From: Pedobacter nanyangensis
GTDB lineage: Bacteria; Bacteroidota; Bacteroidia; Sphingobacteriales; Sphingobacteriaceae
DNA length: 64,000 nucleotides
Direction of reading: 5' to 3'
Assembly: GCF_003313505.1 (NCBI RefSeq)
Contig: NZ_QMHO01000002.1
Span: forward strand, 439,976 to 503,975
Below, piece by piece: positions 19,160 to 28,785 of this stretch. The position numbers were made by a program, and so were the translations under genes. The notes under the pieces were generated by a model. That model was not told the origin of the DNA. It did no database searches and saw only the letters and a program-made list of their open reading frames with translations. The first letter of the stretch is position 1, and the number at the start of each line of letters is the position of its first letter.

Positions 19160-20128
19160 TTACTCCAACGGTTTCCAATTGTTAAAAATTTTCTGGAGCG
19201 TGTAGTTTTCGCTTACTTCTTTTGCTGTAAGCTGGTGTGACCATTTTACGCGTGCATTATTGTTGGCTCCCAAGCCCTTGCTTTGGTACTCGGCGTAAAA
19301 CGATGTTTTTTCAGCCGCTGGTTTATTCCAGTTGTGCCAACCTTCGGGCCTGATGTGCTTTCCCAAATCGCAATTGATGAATACTGTTTTGGCATACGGA
19401 CGCCAAGGCCTGCCTAAGTAAAAGGAACCCTCGGGCGCATCGCCGTAAATGCGGCTGTTAACAAAAACATAGCCGTATTTAGTACTATCAGGTGTAGATG
19501 CCGCAGTAACATATCCCGCTTTTTTGCAGAAGATTTCGCAATCCTCAAAAACCGCGGTAGCAGAACCAAAAATAAAGTCCACAGTTCCTTCAATGTAGCA
19601 TTGATAATAGTATTGCCTACTCCCGTAGCCATAGGTATAAAGTGTATCTTGAAAACCCAGCATCCTGCAATTGATAAACCGGGCTTTATCGCCAGCCACA
19701 AACAACGCCACGGCCTGACCTACTGGACCAGCTGTGTTTTGAAAAGTAATGTTTTGTGCACTAAACTCTGGGCCATAAACATAAAAGCTAGATGAACCAG
19801 AAGTACCCTTCTCCTCTCCAAAGATATTTTTCTTTTGCGCCCAGTCATCGTAAGTTAAGATGGTTTTAGTAACATCTTCTCCAACGAGGGCCACCAGGTG
19901 TTTAGATGGCGAAAGATTAAGTTTTTCTTTATAAATACCATTTCTGATGAAAATTTTAGTAGTTACCTTCCTAAAATCAGGCACGGCATTTAACGCTTCC
20001 TGTACGGTTCTAAAATCACCGGAGCCATCTTGAGCCACTACAAAATCATAGGGAGTTTTGGATTGAGCAACAGCTGAAAAGCTACCGAGCAATACCATCA
20101 CCAAAACATATAAGCCCTTTAATCTCAC
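19160..20128 (-). CDS. Pectinesterase, family CE8 (copy 2)
   Basis: 322 aa with a signal peptide (SAVAQ). It has the same CE8 motif order as its neighbour: GDFRTVQEAL, GQAVALFVAGD, GFQDTLYT, GTVDFIFGSATAVFE and YLGRPWRPYAKTVF, so both Asp residues and the Arg are kept. Compared with copy 1 it has an extra short insertion before GSSSFYVYG. The pair are diverged paralogs, suggesting different methylation patterns or locations rather than a recent duplication. Its stop overlaps the start region of the upstream acetylesterase by 1 bp. Confidence 0.9.
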   Translation of the reverse strand: MRLKGLYVLVMVLLGSFSAVAQSKTPYDFVVAQDGSGDFRTVQEALNAVPDFRKVTTKIFIRNGIYKEKLNLSPSKHLVALVGEDVTKTILTYDDWAQKKNIFGEEKGTSGSSSFYVYGPEFSAQNITFQNTAGPVGQAVALFVAGDKARFINCRMLGFQDTLYTYGYGSRQYYYQCYIEGTVDFIFGSATAVFEDCEIFCKKAGYVTAASTPDSTKYGYVFVNSRIYGDAPEGSFYLGRPWRPYAKTVFINCDLGKHIRPEGWHNWNKPAAEKTSFYAEYQSKGLGANNNARVKWSHQLTAKEVSENYTLQKIFNNWKPLE

Positions 20129-20883
20129 TATTTTTTAAGTATTGGTTTGATCACTTGGTTAGCTATTGGCAAGTTCAAATTCTTGATTTCCTGAAGCACC
20201 ATTTGGGCTATTTTCCTAGCGCCCAGCTCGCTGAAGTGCGTGTTGTCTACCTTCCCATCGGGATAATTTGGATGTTCATTAGGCTGTAGCTGCAGAAATA
20301 GCAGTTTGGAATGTTCCTCTCCCATTTGTTGGTAAAGTGTGCGGCTTTTCTCATCCAAATCAATCAACGGCACGTTAAGCTTTGCGGCAATTTCTTTCAC
20401 CAAAGGCGTATATTCCAAATGGGTTTCAAGAGCATTTCCGTCCTTATCAAATTTTCTTCTGGATACCGGTGTAATTAAAATTGGCATAGCTTGTTTGGCC
20501 CTGGCTTCATAAACAAATTTTGTTAAGTTTTCTTTGTATTGTTCCGGCGTAGTATAACGATCTTCCTTCTGCTTACTTTCATCGTTATGTCCAAATTGGA
20601 TCAATACATAATCTCCTTTTTTCATGGTCGACAAGGCCGTCGTCCATAAGCCCTCACTAAGAAAAGTACGGGTACTCCGTCCGTTCTTCGCCAAATTATT
20701 TACTTCTACCGTTTCGTCAAAAAAATAGGTAAAAGGCATGCCCCAACCTGTTTCGGGATAAGCGGTAGTGAGCTTATTGGCGGCAGTAGAATCCCCAATG
20801 ATGAAAATAGTGGTTTTATCTTGTTTCATGGGAAATAAAAATGCGAATAAGAAATAAGAAGCTAAAAGAAATTGGCGAAACAT
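20128..20883 (-). CDS. Rhamnogalacturonan acetylesterase-like SGNH hydrolase (CE12)
   Basis: A 251-aa protein with a signal peptide. SGNH blocks are visible: FIIGDSTAA with the nucleophile Ser, the Gly of LAKNGRSTRTF, IQFGHNDESK with Asn, and DNTHFSELGARKIA with the catalytic Asp and His. This pattern is that of CE12, which removes acetyl groups from pectin backbones. It overlaps the downstream pectinesterase by 1 bp and is separated from the upstream lipoprotein gene by an apparent terminator. Confidence 0.85.
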   Translation of the reverse strand: MFRQFLLASYFLFAFLFPMKQDKTTIFIIGDSTAANKLTTAYPETGWGMPFTYFFDETVEVNNLAKNGRSTRTFLSEGLWTTALSTMKKGDYVLIQFGHNDESKQKEDRYTTPEQYKENLTKFVYEARAKQAMPILITPVSRRKFDKDGNALETHLEYTPLVKEIAAKLNVPLIDLDEKSRTLYQQMGEEHSKLLFLQLQPNEHPNYPDGKVDNTHFSELGARKIAQMVLQEIKNLNLPIANQVIKPILKK

Positions 20884-20897
20884 ATACTAAAAAGTGT

Positions 20898-20924
20898 TAA
20901 AAAAAGATGGGGCTTTGAGCCCCA
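20898..20924 (-). terminator. Intra-operon terminator/attenuator after the SusCD-lipoprotein genes
   Basis: On the minus strand TGGGGCT and AGCCCCA pair perfectly around a 3-nt loop and run into CTTTTTTT. It lies between the surface lipoprotein stop and the CE12 start, only 53 bp apart, so it likely lets a fraction of transcripts continue into the enzyme genes. Confidence 0.7.
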
Positions 20925-20936
20925 CCCTGAAGATCA

Positions 20937-22517
20937 TTATTGTCTCCACCTTGGATCACCTACTCCATTGGTTTTTAGGTCAATGTTAGAGATGGTGAAA
21001 TTACCGGCGGCAGCATTGGTAAATCCTGGGTCCAAAGTGGTATATCCATTACCAGCAACATCGTATAAATAAGCCGCATTTGTGCCACCATAAAAATTTG
21101 CAGATCCAAAGTAATTGTTCTGCAACATGGCAACCAGGGTTGGTGCCGTAGAACTTTTAAAATGGAACGCATTTACGTTAGCAAAAATATTCTTATTAAT
21201 AGTTACCCCTACCGAAGTTAAACGAACATATAAAAATCTATGTATTACCGTGGCACTTGGCAAGAAGTTATAAATGGTATTGTTAACAATATCCAATTTG
21301 TTATTTATAACGGTAGGGAAATTGGTAGTGGCGTCTAATCTTATAAAGTCTCTTACAGAAGAATCGTTGGTAGTAAGATTATAAAAAGTATTATTTTTAA
21401 TCGTAAGCGTTTTGGCGAAACCAGCTCTCATATCTATAAAGCTAGCACCGCTAACATTAATATCTCTAATGATGTTATTTTCTATGGTAATGGATTCAAC
21501 CAGAGATTTAACATTGATATAAATTAACCCTTTCTGATAGTTGTAAATTTCACTATTTAAGATGGTAACCGCACCATAAGCGGCTTCTAACGCCTCATTG
21601 TAAACAATTAACTGGTTGGTATTGGTTGCTTGGTTCCCATCTAATTTCACATTATTTAAAACCAGGCCAGCATTTGCAGCCATTTTAAATACTGCCCTAT
21701 TAATTATTGGTTTATTAACGGCACTTGTACCCACTATGGTGATATTTTTATTGGCAGTGATATCACTGGTAAAAGTATAGGTACCCGGATGCAGGGCTAT
21801 CCTAACAGGTCCGGAAGTTGCTAGGGCAGTTGCAAACTCCGAGTCGTTATGTACCTGCGTAAATGCGCTAACATCTACCGCAGTGGTAAATGTGGTAGTG
21901 CCTCTTTGTATAGTGTTGTTAAAGATAGCCACCGTATAAAGTGTTTCGGCGGTTAAACCCGAAACAGTTGCGCTACCTGCGGTAATATCTGCCGGAGTTA
22001 AATTGTAAACGATATTGCCTGGGGTGAAAACTAGCCTGGTTACCGTTTCATTAGCTGGCCAGGTCACTTTCACCGAGCCGGCGGTTATATCGCCCAAATT
22101 AACTGCATTTAAAATTTGTTCCGGATCAGTTTTAAAGGTGGTGCTTACCCATTTTGATTCAGCTGCTCCGTCACGTCCTATTGCTTTAACCCTTACTGAA
22201 TGTTGTTGGTTACCTGCCAGTCCGGTAATGGTATATGGCAATTGAGCATCTACGATATTACTAACGGTTTTAACTGGTGTTCCGGCTAATGTAGCATTAT
22301 CAAATACCTCGATCGTATAGGAAACTGCGTTAGCCACCGGTTTCCAAGTTAACCTCACGTTTACTTTATTCACCACATTGGCGCTTAAGCCAGTGGCCGA
22401 AAATGCCCTGTCTGTTTTAAGTTCGGTAATTTCGTTAAGCATATCATCCTTACACCCAGTAAAAACAACTACGCTCAACACCAAGCTTGCAAAAATATTC
22501 TTATAATTAAAATTCAT
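20937..22517 (-). CDS. Surface lipoprotein with fibronectin-III repeats and a beta-helix (DUF4957/DUF5123-like)
   Basis: 526 aa with a lipobox (VVFTGCKDD). Residues about 35-210 look like two fibronectin type III units (VRLTWKPVANAVSYTIEV, VKVTWP). From about 215 on there is a right-handed beta-helix pattern with many short N-rich turns (NITIVGTSA, SITIENNIIRD). It occupies the SusE/SusF position after susD, so I infer a surface pectin-binding protein; the DUF4957/DUF5123 label is from memory of the family and not certain. No lyase catalytic residues are evident. Confidence 0.65.
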   Translation of the reverse strand: MNFNYKNIFASLVLSVVVFTGCKDDMLNEITELKTDRAFSATGLSANVVNKVNVRLTWKPVANAVSYTIEVFDNATLAGTPVKTVSNIVDAQLPYTITGLAGNQQHSVRVKAIGRDGAAESKWVSTTFKTDPEQILNAVNLGDITAGSVKVTWPANETVTRLVFTPGNIVYNLTPADITAGSATVSGLTAETLYTVAIFNNTIQRGTTTFTTAVDVSAFTQVHNDSEFATALATSGPVRIALHPGTYTFTSDITANKNITIVGTSAVNKPIINRAVFKMAANAGLVLNNVKLDGNQATNTNQLIVYNEALEAAYGAVTILNSEIYNYQKGLIYINVKSLVESITIENNIIRDINVSGASFIDMRAGFAKTLTIKNNTFYNLTTNDSSVRDFIRLDATTNFPTVINNKLDIVNNTIYNFLPSATVIHRFLYVRLTSVGVTINKNIFANVNAFHFKSSTAPTLVAMLQNNYFGSANFYGGTNAAYLYDVAGNGYTTLDPGFTNAAAGNFTISNIDLKTNGVGDPRWRQ

Positions 22518-22529
22518 GGCCTATACGAA

Positions 22530-24326
22530 TTATAGATTTAAATGTTTGTTATTTAGCATTCCGTTGGAGGCATCTAGGAACACTTGCCAAATTGGCCAAT
22601 ATTGCTGTTTGCTAGGTTGTTTCACATAAAGGGCGTTCCAATACGGTACAGCATCGCTGGAAGACACCATTGTCCAGGTTTTATTGGCCGTGTAACCACC
22701 TGCGGCGCCAATAGCGTCAGTATCTCCAAAGTTTAAACCATAAATTTCCACTGTTTCGCCGTTGGCAGCAGTTTTATAATAAATTTTTGCCGGCAATGAG
22801 GCATATTTTCCTTGTCTGTTTTCCAATTGCTCTAATTTGGCTCTAGCTTCGGCCAGTTTTGCATCCAATAAATTCCAACGGATCAAATCACCTTTCCTCA
22901 ACATTTCGCCAGTAAACTCGAGTGCTCTTTCATTAACAACGGCATCAAAAAACGCTTGTTTAGAAGTGGTAGCAGCAGTCATAAATGTTGCAACCTTACC
23001 TGAGTTTCCTGGATAGGCTCTATCTCTAATCATTTTCAAGTACGGAGCAGCCGCATTAGGGCCGTCAATTTCATTAATAGCCTCTGCAGCCATTAATACG
23101 ATATCAGCATAGCGCATGTACATCCAATTCAGTCCATCATCATTGGTTGAGATAACCCTTCTTTTCATCCACTCGTAGCGGTATTTACCAAAATACAAGC
23201 GACCCAAAGCCGTTGGAACTTGATAGGCGCCTTTGGTGCCGTCTCCTCCATCCCATTCGTAAGGTACAACGGTTACATCCCTGCGTACGTCTTCTTTTTC
23301 ATATTCGTACAGCATAATTGGATTTGGTCCATTGGTACCGCCTTTGTTTTGGCCGGTATATTGGTCTGTCTTTAAATGTTTTACTCCCAAATCAAAAATC
23401 ACCCTGCCTCTTCCTTCGCTAAAAGGAATTTCCCATATAGATTCTAGTCCAGCGGCGCCGCTTTCTTCATTGAGTTTCCTAAACACCTCCTCAAAACCCA
23501 ATAACCTTAATTTTCCGCTATTGATAATATCCAAACATTCCTTTTTTGCGATTTCATACATTTTAGCGGGAGCTAAGTCTGGGTCAGCGCTTAAACGCAC
23601 CGTACCATCTAAACGTTGTGAATAGCCCCCCGCTGCCAGTGCCAAACGAGCTCTTAAACCTTTTGAAAATGCTTTGCTTACTCTTTCTACTTTGCTCGTA
23701 GCTGCACTTTCGTTTGGCCAAGGTAAATAGCCCGAGGCCTCGGCCAAGTCAGCTAGTAACTGTTTGTAAATCACGTCTCGATCTGCTCTAGGCAAATAGG
23801 TAGTTTCGGTAGATATTGGTTCAAAACGTGCCGGTACGTCGCCCCAACCTCTAATCAAATCATTATAAAGCACTGCTCTTAAAGTCAAAACTTCGCCCAA
23901 AATTTGCGCCATTTGCGCATTACTTTCCACCTTGCCATATTTTCTGATTCCTCTAATGGCCATATTTGCCCGCTCAATACCTTCATAAAATTTTGCGTAG
24001 GCATTGTTATCGGTATTCATCTGACCATTATTGACATTGGTGTTGTAGTTTGACAATCTCGATTTATCATCATCTACCGATTTTAGCGAATTGTTTACTT
24101 CGGTGTCATTATTGATTCCGTAAAATACCAAAAAACGACCGCGATAAGAATTGGTTTCTGCAAATGATTGGATAATCCCTGCAATTGAACCCTCCGCTAA
24201 AGCAGGCGTAGAGAAAATTACCGATTCATCCAATGTTGACTTATTTGGCGCATCCAATGTATTTTTACAACTGGTTACTACAGCAATACCTGCAATAGCC
24301 ACGAGCATATAGATTACCTTTTTCAT
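22530..24326 (-). CDS. susD: SusD/RagB family glycan-binding lipoprotein
   Basis: 598 aa with a lipoprotein signal (AVVTSCKNTLD). The N-terminal half carries TPR-like helices of SusD; characteristic stretches include YNDLIRGWGDVPARF, PRADRDVIYKQLLADL, and the C-terminal RPxD-region equivalent VNERALEFTGEMLRKGDLIRWN. It caps the SusC barrel and binds oligosaccharide at the surface. It follows susC by 21 bp, the usual pairing. The ligand is inferred to be an oligogalacturonide from the locus. Confidence 0.92.
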   Translation of the reverse strand: MKKVIYMLVAIAGIAVVTSCKNTLDAPNKSTLDESVIFSTPALAEGSIAGIIQSFAETNSYRGRFLVFYGINNDTEVNNSLKSVDDDKSRLSNYNTNVNNGQMNTDNNAYAKFYEGIERANMAIRGIRKYGKVESNAQMAQILGEVLTLRAVLYNDLIRGWGDVPARFEPISTETTYLPRADRDVIYKQLLADLAEASGYLPWPNESAATSKVERVSKAFSKGLRARLALAAGGYSQRLDGTVRLSADPDLAPAKMYEIAKKECLDIINSGKLRLLGFEEVFRKLNEESGAAGLESIWEIPFSEGRGRVIFDLGVKHLKTDQYTGQNKGGTNGPNPIMLYEYEKEDVRRDVTVVPYEWDGGDGTKGAYQVPTALGRLYFGKYRYEWMKRRVISTNDDGLNWMYMRYADIVLMAAEAINEIDGPNAAAPYLKMIRDRAYPGNSGKVATFMTAATTSKQAFFDAVVNERALEFTGEMLRKGDLIRWNLLDAKLAEARAKLEQLENRQGKYASLPAKIYYKTAANGETVEIYGLNFGDTDAIGAAGGYTANKTWTMVSSSDAVPYWNALYVKQPSKQQYWPIWQVFLDASNGMLNNKHLNL

Positions 24327-24347
24327 ATTCTTTTTGAAATACTTTTC

Positions 24348-27300
24348 TTAAAAATTAACATTTAAACCAAACAAGAATGATTTACTTCTTGGGTAAGCAG
24401 AGTAATCTACTCCAGGAGTTAAACCGGTTGCTCTTCTTGTTGAAACCTCTGGATCAAATCCTGAATAATTTGTTAAAAGCCACAAATTATAACCAGATGC
24501 ATATACCCTCACTTTCTTCATTTTAAGTTTAGCTGAAAGCTCTTTTGGCAATGTATAGCCTAAAGTGATGGTAGAAAGTCTTAGGAACGATCCGTCTTCT
24601 ACTGCCCAATCACTCAAAACAAAAGTTCTCATAAAAGGCGACCACAACGTCGTGTTGGCATTCATGGCTTCCAGCTCCGCAGGATCGTTGCTGATTGTTC
24701 CATCAGCACGCAAATTAGTCCAACGATTGCCACTGGCCATCACATCAATCATATTTCTTGAGTGGTACTTACTGGTTGAAGTATATTCGATTTTATTGGC
24801 ATTGTAAACCTTGTTGCCATAGCTCCAGTTGAAATATGCCCCTATGTCAAAATTGAATATCCTGGAATTAATGGTAAATCCTCCGGTATTTAACGGATTG
24901 GTGTTGCCAATAACCGTTCTATCAGACAGGCTTATGATACCATCGTTGTTTAAATCCTGTATTTTCATAGAACCAGGGCGTACATTGCCGATAAATGACG
25001 ACGCATCAGCTACTCCTGGCTTTAAAATCCAACGACCTGTAGAAGCATTATATCCAGAAAAATCAGAAACTTCATACCTGCCGGCATTTTTGTAGCCATA
25101 TATTCTTCCTAAGGAAGCTCCTGGCTCAACTAAATAGTCGATACCAACTTCTGTTGATGCCCACCCAGATGTACCATTAATGTTTTTAACTACCCCAAGA
25201 GAAATTACTTTGTTTCTGTTGAAATTGATGTTACCACCTACGGTTAAATCAAAGTTGGTTTTTCTAACGGCATTCCAGTTCAAACTAAATTCTATGCCTT
25301 TATTTTCTGTTTTGCCAATGTTAATGTAAGTATTATCATAACCTGTACCAGGAGTTGGATACAATACCAGTAGGTTATTTGTTCTATTTAGGTAGGCATC
25401 TACGGTACCGGTAAGTTTTGAGCCCCACAGCGAGAAATCCAAACCGATATTCCTGGTTACCATGGTTTCCCATTTCAAATCAGGATTGGCCTTGGTTTTT
25501 GATGGCGCCCAGAAACTATTGAAACCGTTTACCCAGTTGGTTGGTGTATTTTGAAAAACCTGCACGGTTTGTCCTCCGGGAATACCATCGTTACCAGAAG
25601 TACCGTATGCCAGCCTAAGCTTTAAGTCAGATAGCCAAGATTTAGTATCGGCCATGAAATCTTCTTGTGAAACTCGCCATGCGGCTGAACCTGAAGGAAA
25701 GTACCCCCATCTGTTTCCCGCGGCGAAGTTAGATGACCCGTCTGCCCTGAACGTAAAATTGAATAGATATTTACCTTTGTAATCATACAGTGCTCTAGCA
25801 AAAAACGACAACTTTTTTAGATCAGCGGCTTGGTTATTATCAATTGAATTGGCTTTTCCCTGAGTAGATAGCACCCTAGCTTCCTGAAATCCGAACGTTT
25901 TGGGGAAACCATGAACTACCGCGGTTAAGGTAGCTTGCTCAGTTTTCAAAAATTCCTGGCCCAATAACAAATTAAGGTTATGGTTTCGCTTTAAAATTTT
26001 ATCAAAACTATAGTTTAAGGTGTTGGTATTCCTAAAACTATTTCTAGTGCTGTTGGTAAAAATTATAGCAGGCAGATTTTGATTTTCTGCAAGAGGAGCA
26101 TTCCTTACGTAATAAGTGGTTGTACCGTAAAACCGATCCTGATCATTTCTAAAACCATCGTATCCAACATCAGAACGCAATTTCAGATTCTCGAAAATCT
26201 CATAGGTGGCGGCACCACTGATATTGTACGTTTTACGATGGATATACTGATCATTATCAGAAATAGAGATCAATGGATTGTATAAGTTGAACTCATCATC
26301 TGTTTCAGTGGTGGTAGTTAAATTAGGCACCGGAAAAGACGGATAGAGCATAGCGTTTTTAAGACGCGAATCGGCCGATGAAAATTCTTTCACTTCGTTG
26401 GCCCCGCCACCTTCGGTCTTGGTATCTGCGTAGCGCACACCAAAATCCAGGGATAGGGTTTTGTACAATTTATGGTTTAGCTTAAAATTAACGTTTTGCC
26501 TTTGGTAGCCTGAAAGCTGCATAATTGCTTTATCTTTCACGTAGGTATGACTTATGGTATATTTGGTTTTATCACCACCGCCGCTAATGCTGATATTGTT
26601 ATTGAAAGTAGTGCCTGTACGACCGAAGATAATGTCCTGCCAATCGTTAGATGCTACATTTTTATACAAATCAATATCCTGATAATTACCAAAGTACTGC
26701 GTATAGTCATTTGGAGAGTTATTATCGAGCAAAGCTCTTTCATACTGCCAAGTCACATAATCATAAGGAGATAGTACCCCTAGTTTATTGGCTAACTTTC
26801 TGGTACCACCAAAAACGTTGTAACTGATAGCGGTTTTGCCATCTTTAGAGCTTTTAGTTGTAATAAGAACCACGCCATTAGCACCGCTGGCACCATAAAT
26901 TGCTGTTGAAGACCCATCTTTTAAGATATCGATACTCTCGATGTCTTGAGGAGCTATATCAGCAATTGAATTTACCACAAATCCATCTACAACATACAGA
27001 GGCTCGTTACTTAGGTTGATTGATCCTCCACCACGAACCCTAACGTTCATGGTAGCATCTGGTGAACCTTCGGTAGCGGTAATGTTAACACCAGCAACCC
27101 TGCCTTGGATGGCTTCCAAGGCCGATGATACGGGTGCGGCCGAAATTACATTGGCCCCTACCGAGGACACAGCCCCAGTTAATGCTTCCCTTTTTACTGT
27201 ACCGTAACCAATATTTACAATTTTTACTTCATTTAATGTTGTGGAACTTTCTTCTAAAGCTGCATTAACCTGTGTTTTCGCAGCTACCTCTATTTCTAAG

Positions 27301-27542
27301 TCATTAAAACCGATAGATTTAAATACTAATGTGGTATTGCCCGTTGTTGGAATACTAATCCTGTAAGTTCCATCAGCACCTGTAGATACCGCATTTTTTG
27401 TTCCTTTGATGGTTACAGCTACGCCAGGAAGTGGTGATCCGGTAGCCTTTTCAGTAACCTTTCCTGTCACTGGTCTTGTTTGTGCATGCACTAACTGGAT
27501 ACCCATAGCCAATACACAAAAAAACAGTAAGATTTTTTTCAT
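24348..27542 (-). CDS. susC: SusC/RagA family TonB-dependent receptor
   Basis: A 1064-aa outer-membrane protein with signal peptide, a carboxypeptidase-regulatory-like domain (about 25-105; TGKVTEKATGSPLPGVAV), a plug domain with the SusC signature DGSSTAIYGASGANGV, and a barrel ending in aromatic residues (SFLFGLNVNF). It imports oligomers with TonB energy. It is the first gene of the susC-susD-lipoprotein-CE12-CE8-CE8-PL1 block and is divergent from the LacI-family gene, so the intergenic region should carry its promoter and operator. Confidence 0.93.
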   Translation of the reverse strand: MKKILLFFCVLAMGIQLVHAQTRPVTGKVTEKATGSPLPGVAVTIKGTKNAVSTGADGTYRISIPTTGNTTLVFKSIGFNDLEIEVAAKTQVNAALEESSTTLNEVKIVNIGYGTVKREALTGAVSSVGANVISAAPVSSALEAIQGRVAGVNITATEGSPDATMNVRVRGGGSINLSNEPLYVVDGFVVNSIADIAPQDIESIDILKDGSSTAIYGASGANGVVLITTKSSKDGKTAISYNVFGGTRKLANKLGVLSPYDYVTWQYERALLDNNSPNDYTQYFGNYQDIDLYKNVASNDWQDIIFGRTGTTFNNNISISGGGDKTKYTISHTYVKDKAIMQLSGYQRQNVNFKLNHKLYKTLSLDFGVRYADTKTEGGGANEVKEFSSADSRLKNAMLYPSFPVPNLTTTTETDDEFNLYNPLISISDNDQYIHRKTYNISGAATYEIFENLKLRSDVGYDGFRNDQDRFYGTTTYYVRNAPLAENQNLPAIIFTNSTRNSFRNTNTLNYSFDKILKRNHNLNLLLGQEFLKTEQATLTAVVHGFPKTFGFQEARVLSTQGKANSIDNNQAADLKKLSFFARALYDYKGKYLFNFTFRADGSSNFAAGNRWGYFPSGSAAWRVSQEDFMADTKSWLSDLKLRLAYGTSGNDGIPGGQTVQVFQNTPTNWVNGFNSFWAPSKTKANPDLKWETMVTRNIGLDFSLWGSKLTGTVDAYLNRTNNLLVLYPTPGTGYDNTYINIGKTENKGIEFSLNWNAVRKTNFDLTVGGNINFNRNKVISLGVVKNINGTSGWASTEVGIDYLVEPGASLGRIYGYKNAGRYEVSDFSGYNASTGRWILKPGVADASSFIGNVRPGSMKIQDLNNDGIISLSDRTVIGNTNPLNTGGFTINSRIFNFDIGAYFNWSYGNKVYNANKIEYTSTSKYHSRNMIDVMASGNRWTNLRADGTISNDPAELEAMNANTTLWSPFMRTFVLSDWAVEDGSFLRLSTITLGYTLPKELSAKLKMKKVRVYASGYNLWLLTNYSGFDPEVSTRRATGLTPGVDYSAYPRSKSFLFGLNVNF

Positions 27543-27648
27543 ACAATATGGTTAAAATTTGGTTATATGCGGATGGTTTTAGTGCCATCCCTTAACAATT
27601 CTACAATGTTTTTTTAAGATATTACGCTGATGGGCAGGTATAAATTTA

Positions 27649-27661
27649 TGCAATCGTTCCC
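27649..27661 (-). promoter_or_regulatory. Candidate LacI-family operator in the susC/lacI-type divergent region
   Basis: TGCAATCGTTCCC shares 12 of 13 bases with the site ahead of the GH28 operon. Right next to it lies a palindromic CAACGTTG, which may extend the site. It is about 110 bp upstream of susC and about 115 bp upstream of the regulator gene, well placed for control of both. Confidence 0.6.
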
Positions 27662-27773
27662 GACAACGTTGCCAAAATCAAGCAAAAATTATATCTTTAG
27701 TACTATGGAGAAATAGTGCTATTTTTGAGCTGCCTATTTATCCTGATAAACCGCATAATTTAATAAGCAAAGC

Positions 27774-28784
27774 ATGTTCGAGCCCGTAACCATAAAAGAT
27801 ATAGCTAAAGCACTAGGCCTTTCTACTTCCACTGTTTCCAGAGCCTTGAGAGACACCTACGAAATAAGCCCGGCCACAAAGAAATTGGTTACCGATTATG
27901 CTAAACAAATTGGTTATAAGCCCAATCCAATTGCTTTAAGCTTAAAGGAACGCCGAAGCAAATCTATTGGAGTGGTGGTTAGCGAAGTGGCCAACAGCTA
28001 TTTTTCGCAGGCAATAGACGGCATTGAATCCATCGCTTATGACAAAGGTTACCATGTAATCATTTCCCAAACGCATGAATCATACGAACGAGAGGTAATT
28101 AACGTTAACCATTTGGCTTCTAGATCTGTAGATGGACTTTTAGTTTCACTTTCTTCGCAAACTTCCGATATTTCACACCTAAAATCTCTGCACGACAAAG
28201 GCCTGCCCATCGTTTTTTTTGATCGCGTGGCTGAGGATATTGTAACGCACAAAGTTATTGCCGATAATGAAAAGGGTGCCTTTGAAGCTACTGATTACCT
28301 GGTCAAATCAGGTTATAGAAAAATTGCCCACTTAACCAGTTCAAGCTATCTGTCCATTAGCATCGAACGTCTTTCCGGCTACAAAAAAGCCTTGGCGCAC
28401 CACGGCATCCAATTTAGGGACGATTATGTAAAATACTGTCCGCATGGGGGCATGCTCTACGAGGAAACGGAAACAGCCATTAAGGAACTGCTGGCGCTAA
28501 AAGATAAACCGGATGCTATTTTTGTAGCGGGCGATAGGTTGAGCACCGGTTGTTTAAGCGTATTTAAAAATTTGAAGGTATCGGTACCCGCTGATATGGC
28601 CATTGCAGGTTTCAGTAATTCGGATGTGCTGGATCTTTTCAACCCTTCGCTTACCTCGGTAAGGCAGCCCGCATACGAAATTGGCCGCCTTGCTACCGAA
28701 ATGTTGCTTAAAGTTATAGAAGCCAAATATCCAATCGAGGAATTTGAGAAAAAAGTATTAGATACCAACCTCTATATCAGATAA
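27774..28784 (+). CDS. LacI-family transcriptional regulator
   Basis: 336 aa. Residues about 6-53 form the LacI helix-turn-helix and hinge (TIKDIAKALGLSTSTVSRAL, then GYKPNPIA). The rest is a periplasmic-binding-like sensor (GVVVSEVANSYFSQAIDGIE, FFDRVAE, ATDYLVKSGYRKIAHL, TSVRQPAYEIGRLATEML). It is divergent from susC, across about 230 bp with an operator candidate. A LacI-type sensor rather than a hybrid two-component regulator controls this pectin locus; the effector is probably an intracellular pectin breakdown product. It ends 1 bp before the convergent NTF2-like gene. Confidence 0.9.
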   Translation: MFEPVTIKDIAKALGLSTSTVSRALRDTYEISPATKKLVTDYAKQIGYKPNPIALSLKERRSKSIGVVVSEVANSYFSQAIDGIESIAYDKGYHVIISQTHESYEREVINVNHLASRSVDGLLVSLSSQTSDISHLKSLHDKGLPIVFFDRVAEDIVTHKVIADNEKGAFEATDYLVKSGYRKIAHLTSSSYLSISIERLSGYKKALAHHGIQFRDDYVKYCPHGGMLYEETETAIKELLALKDKPDAIFVAGDRLSTGCLSVFKNLKVSVPADMAIAGFSNSDVLDLFNPSLTSVRQPAYEIGRLATEMLLKVIEAKYPIEEFEKKVLDTNLYIR

Positions 28785-28785
28785 T

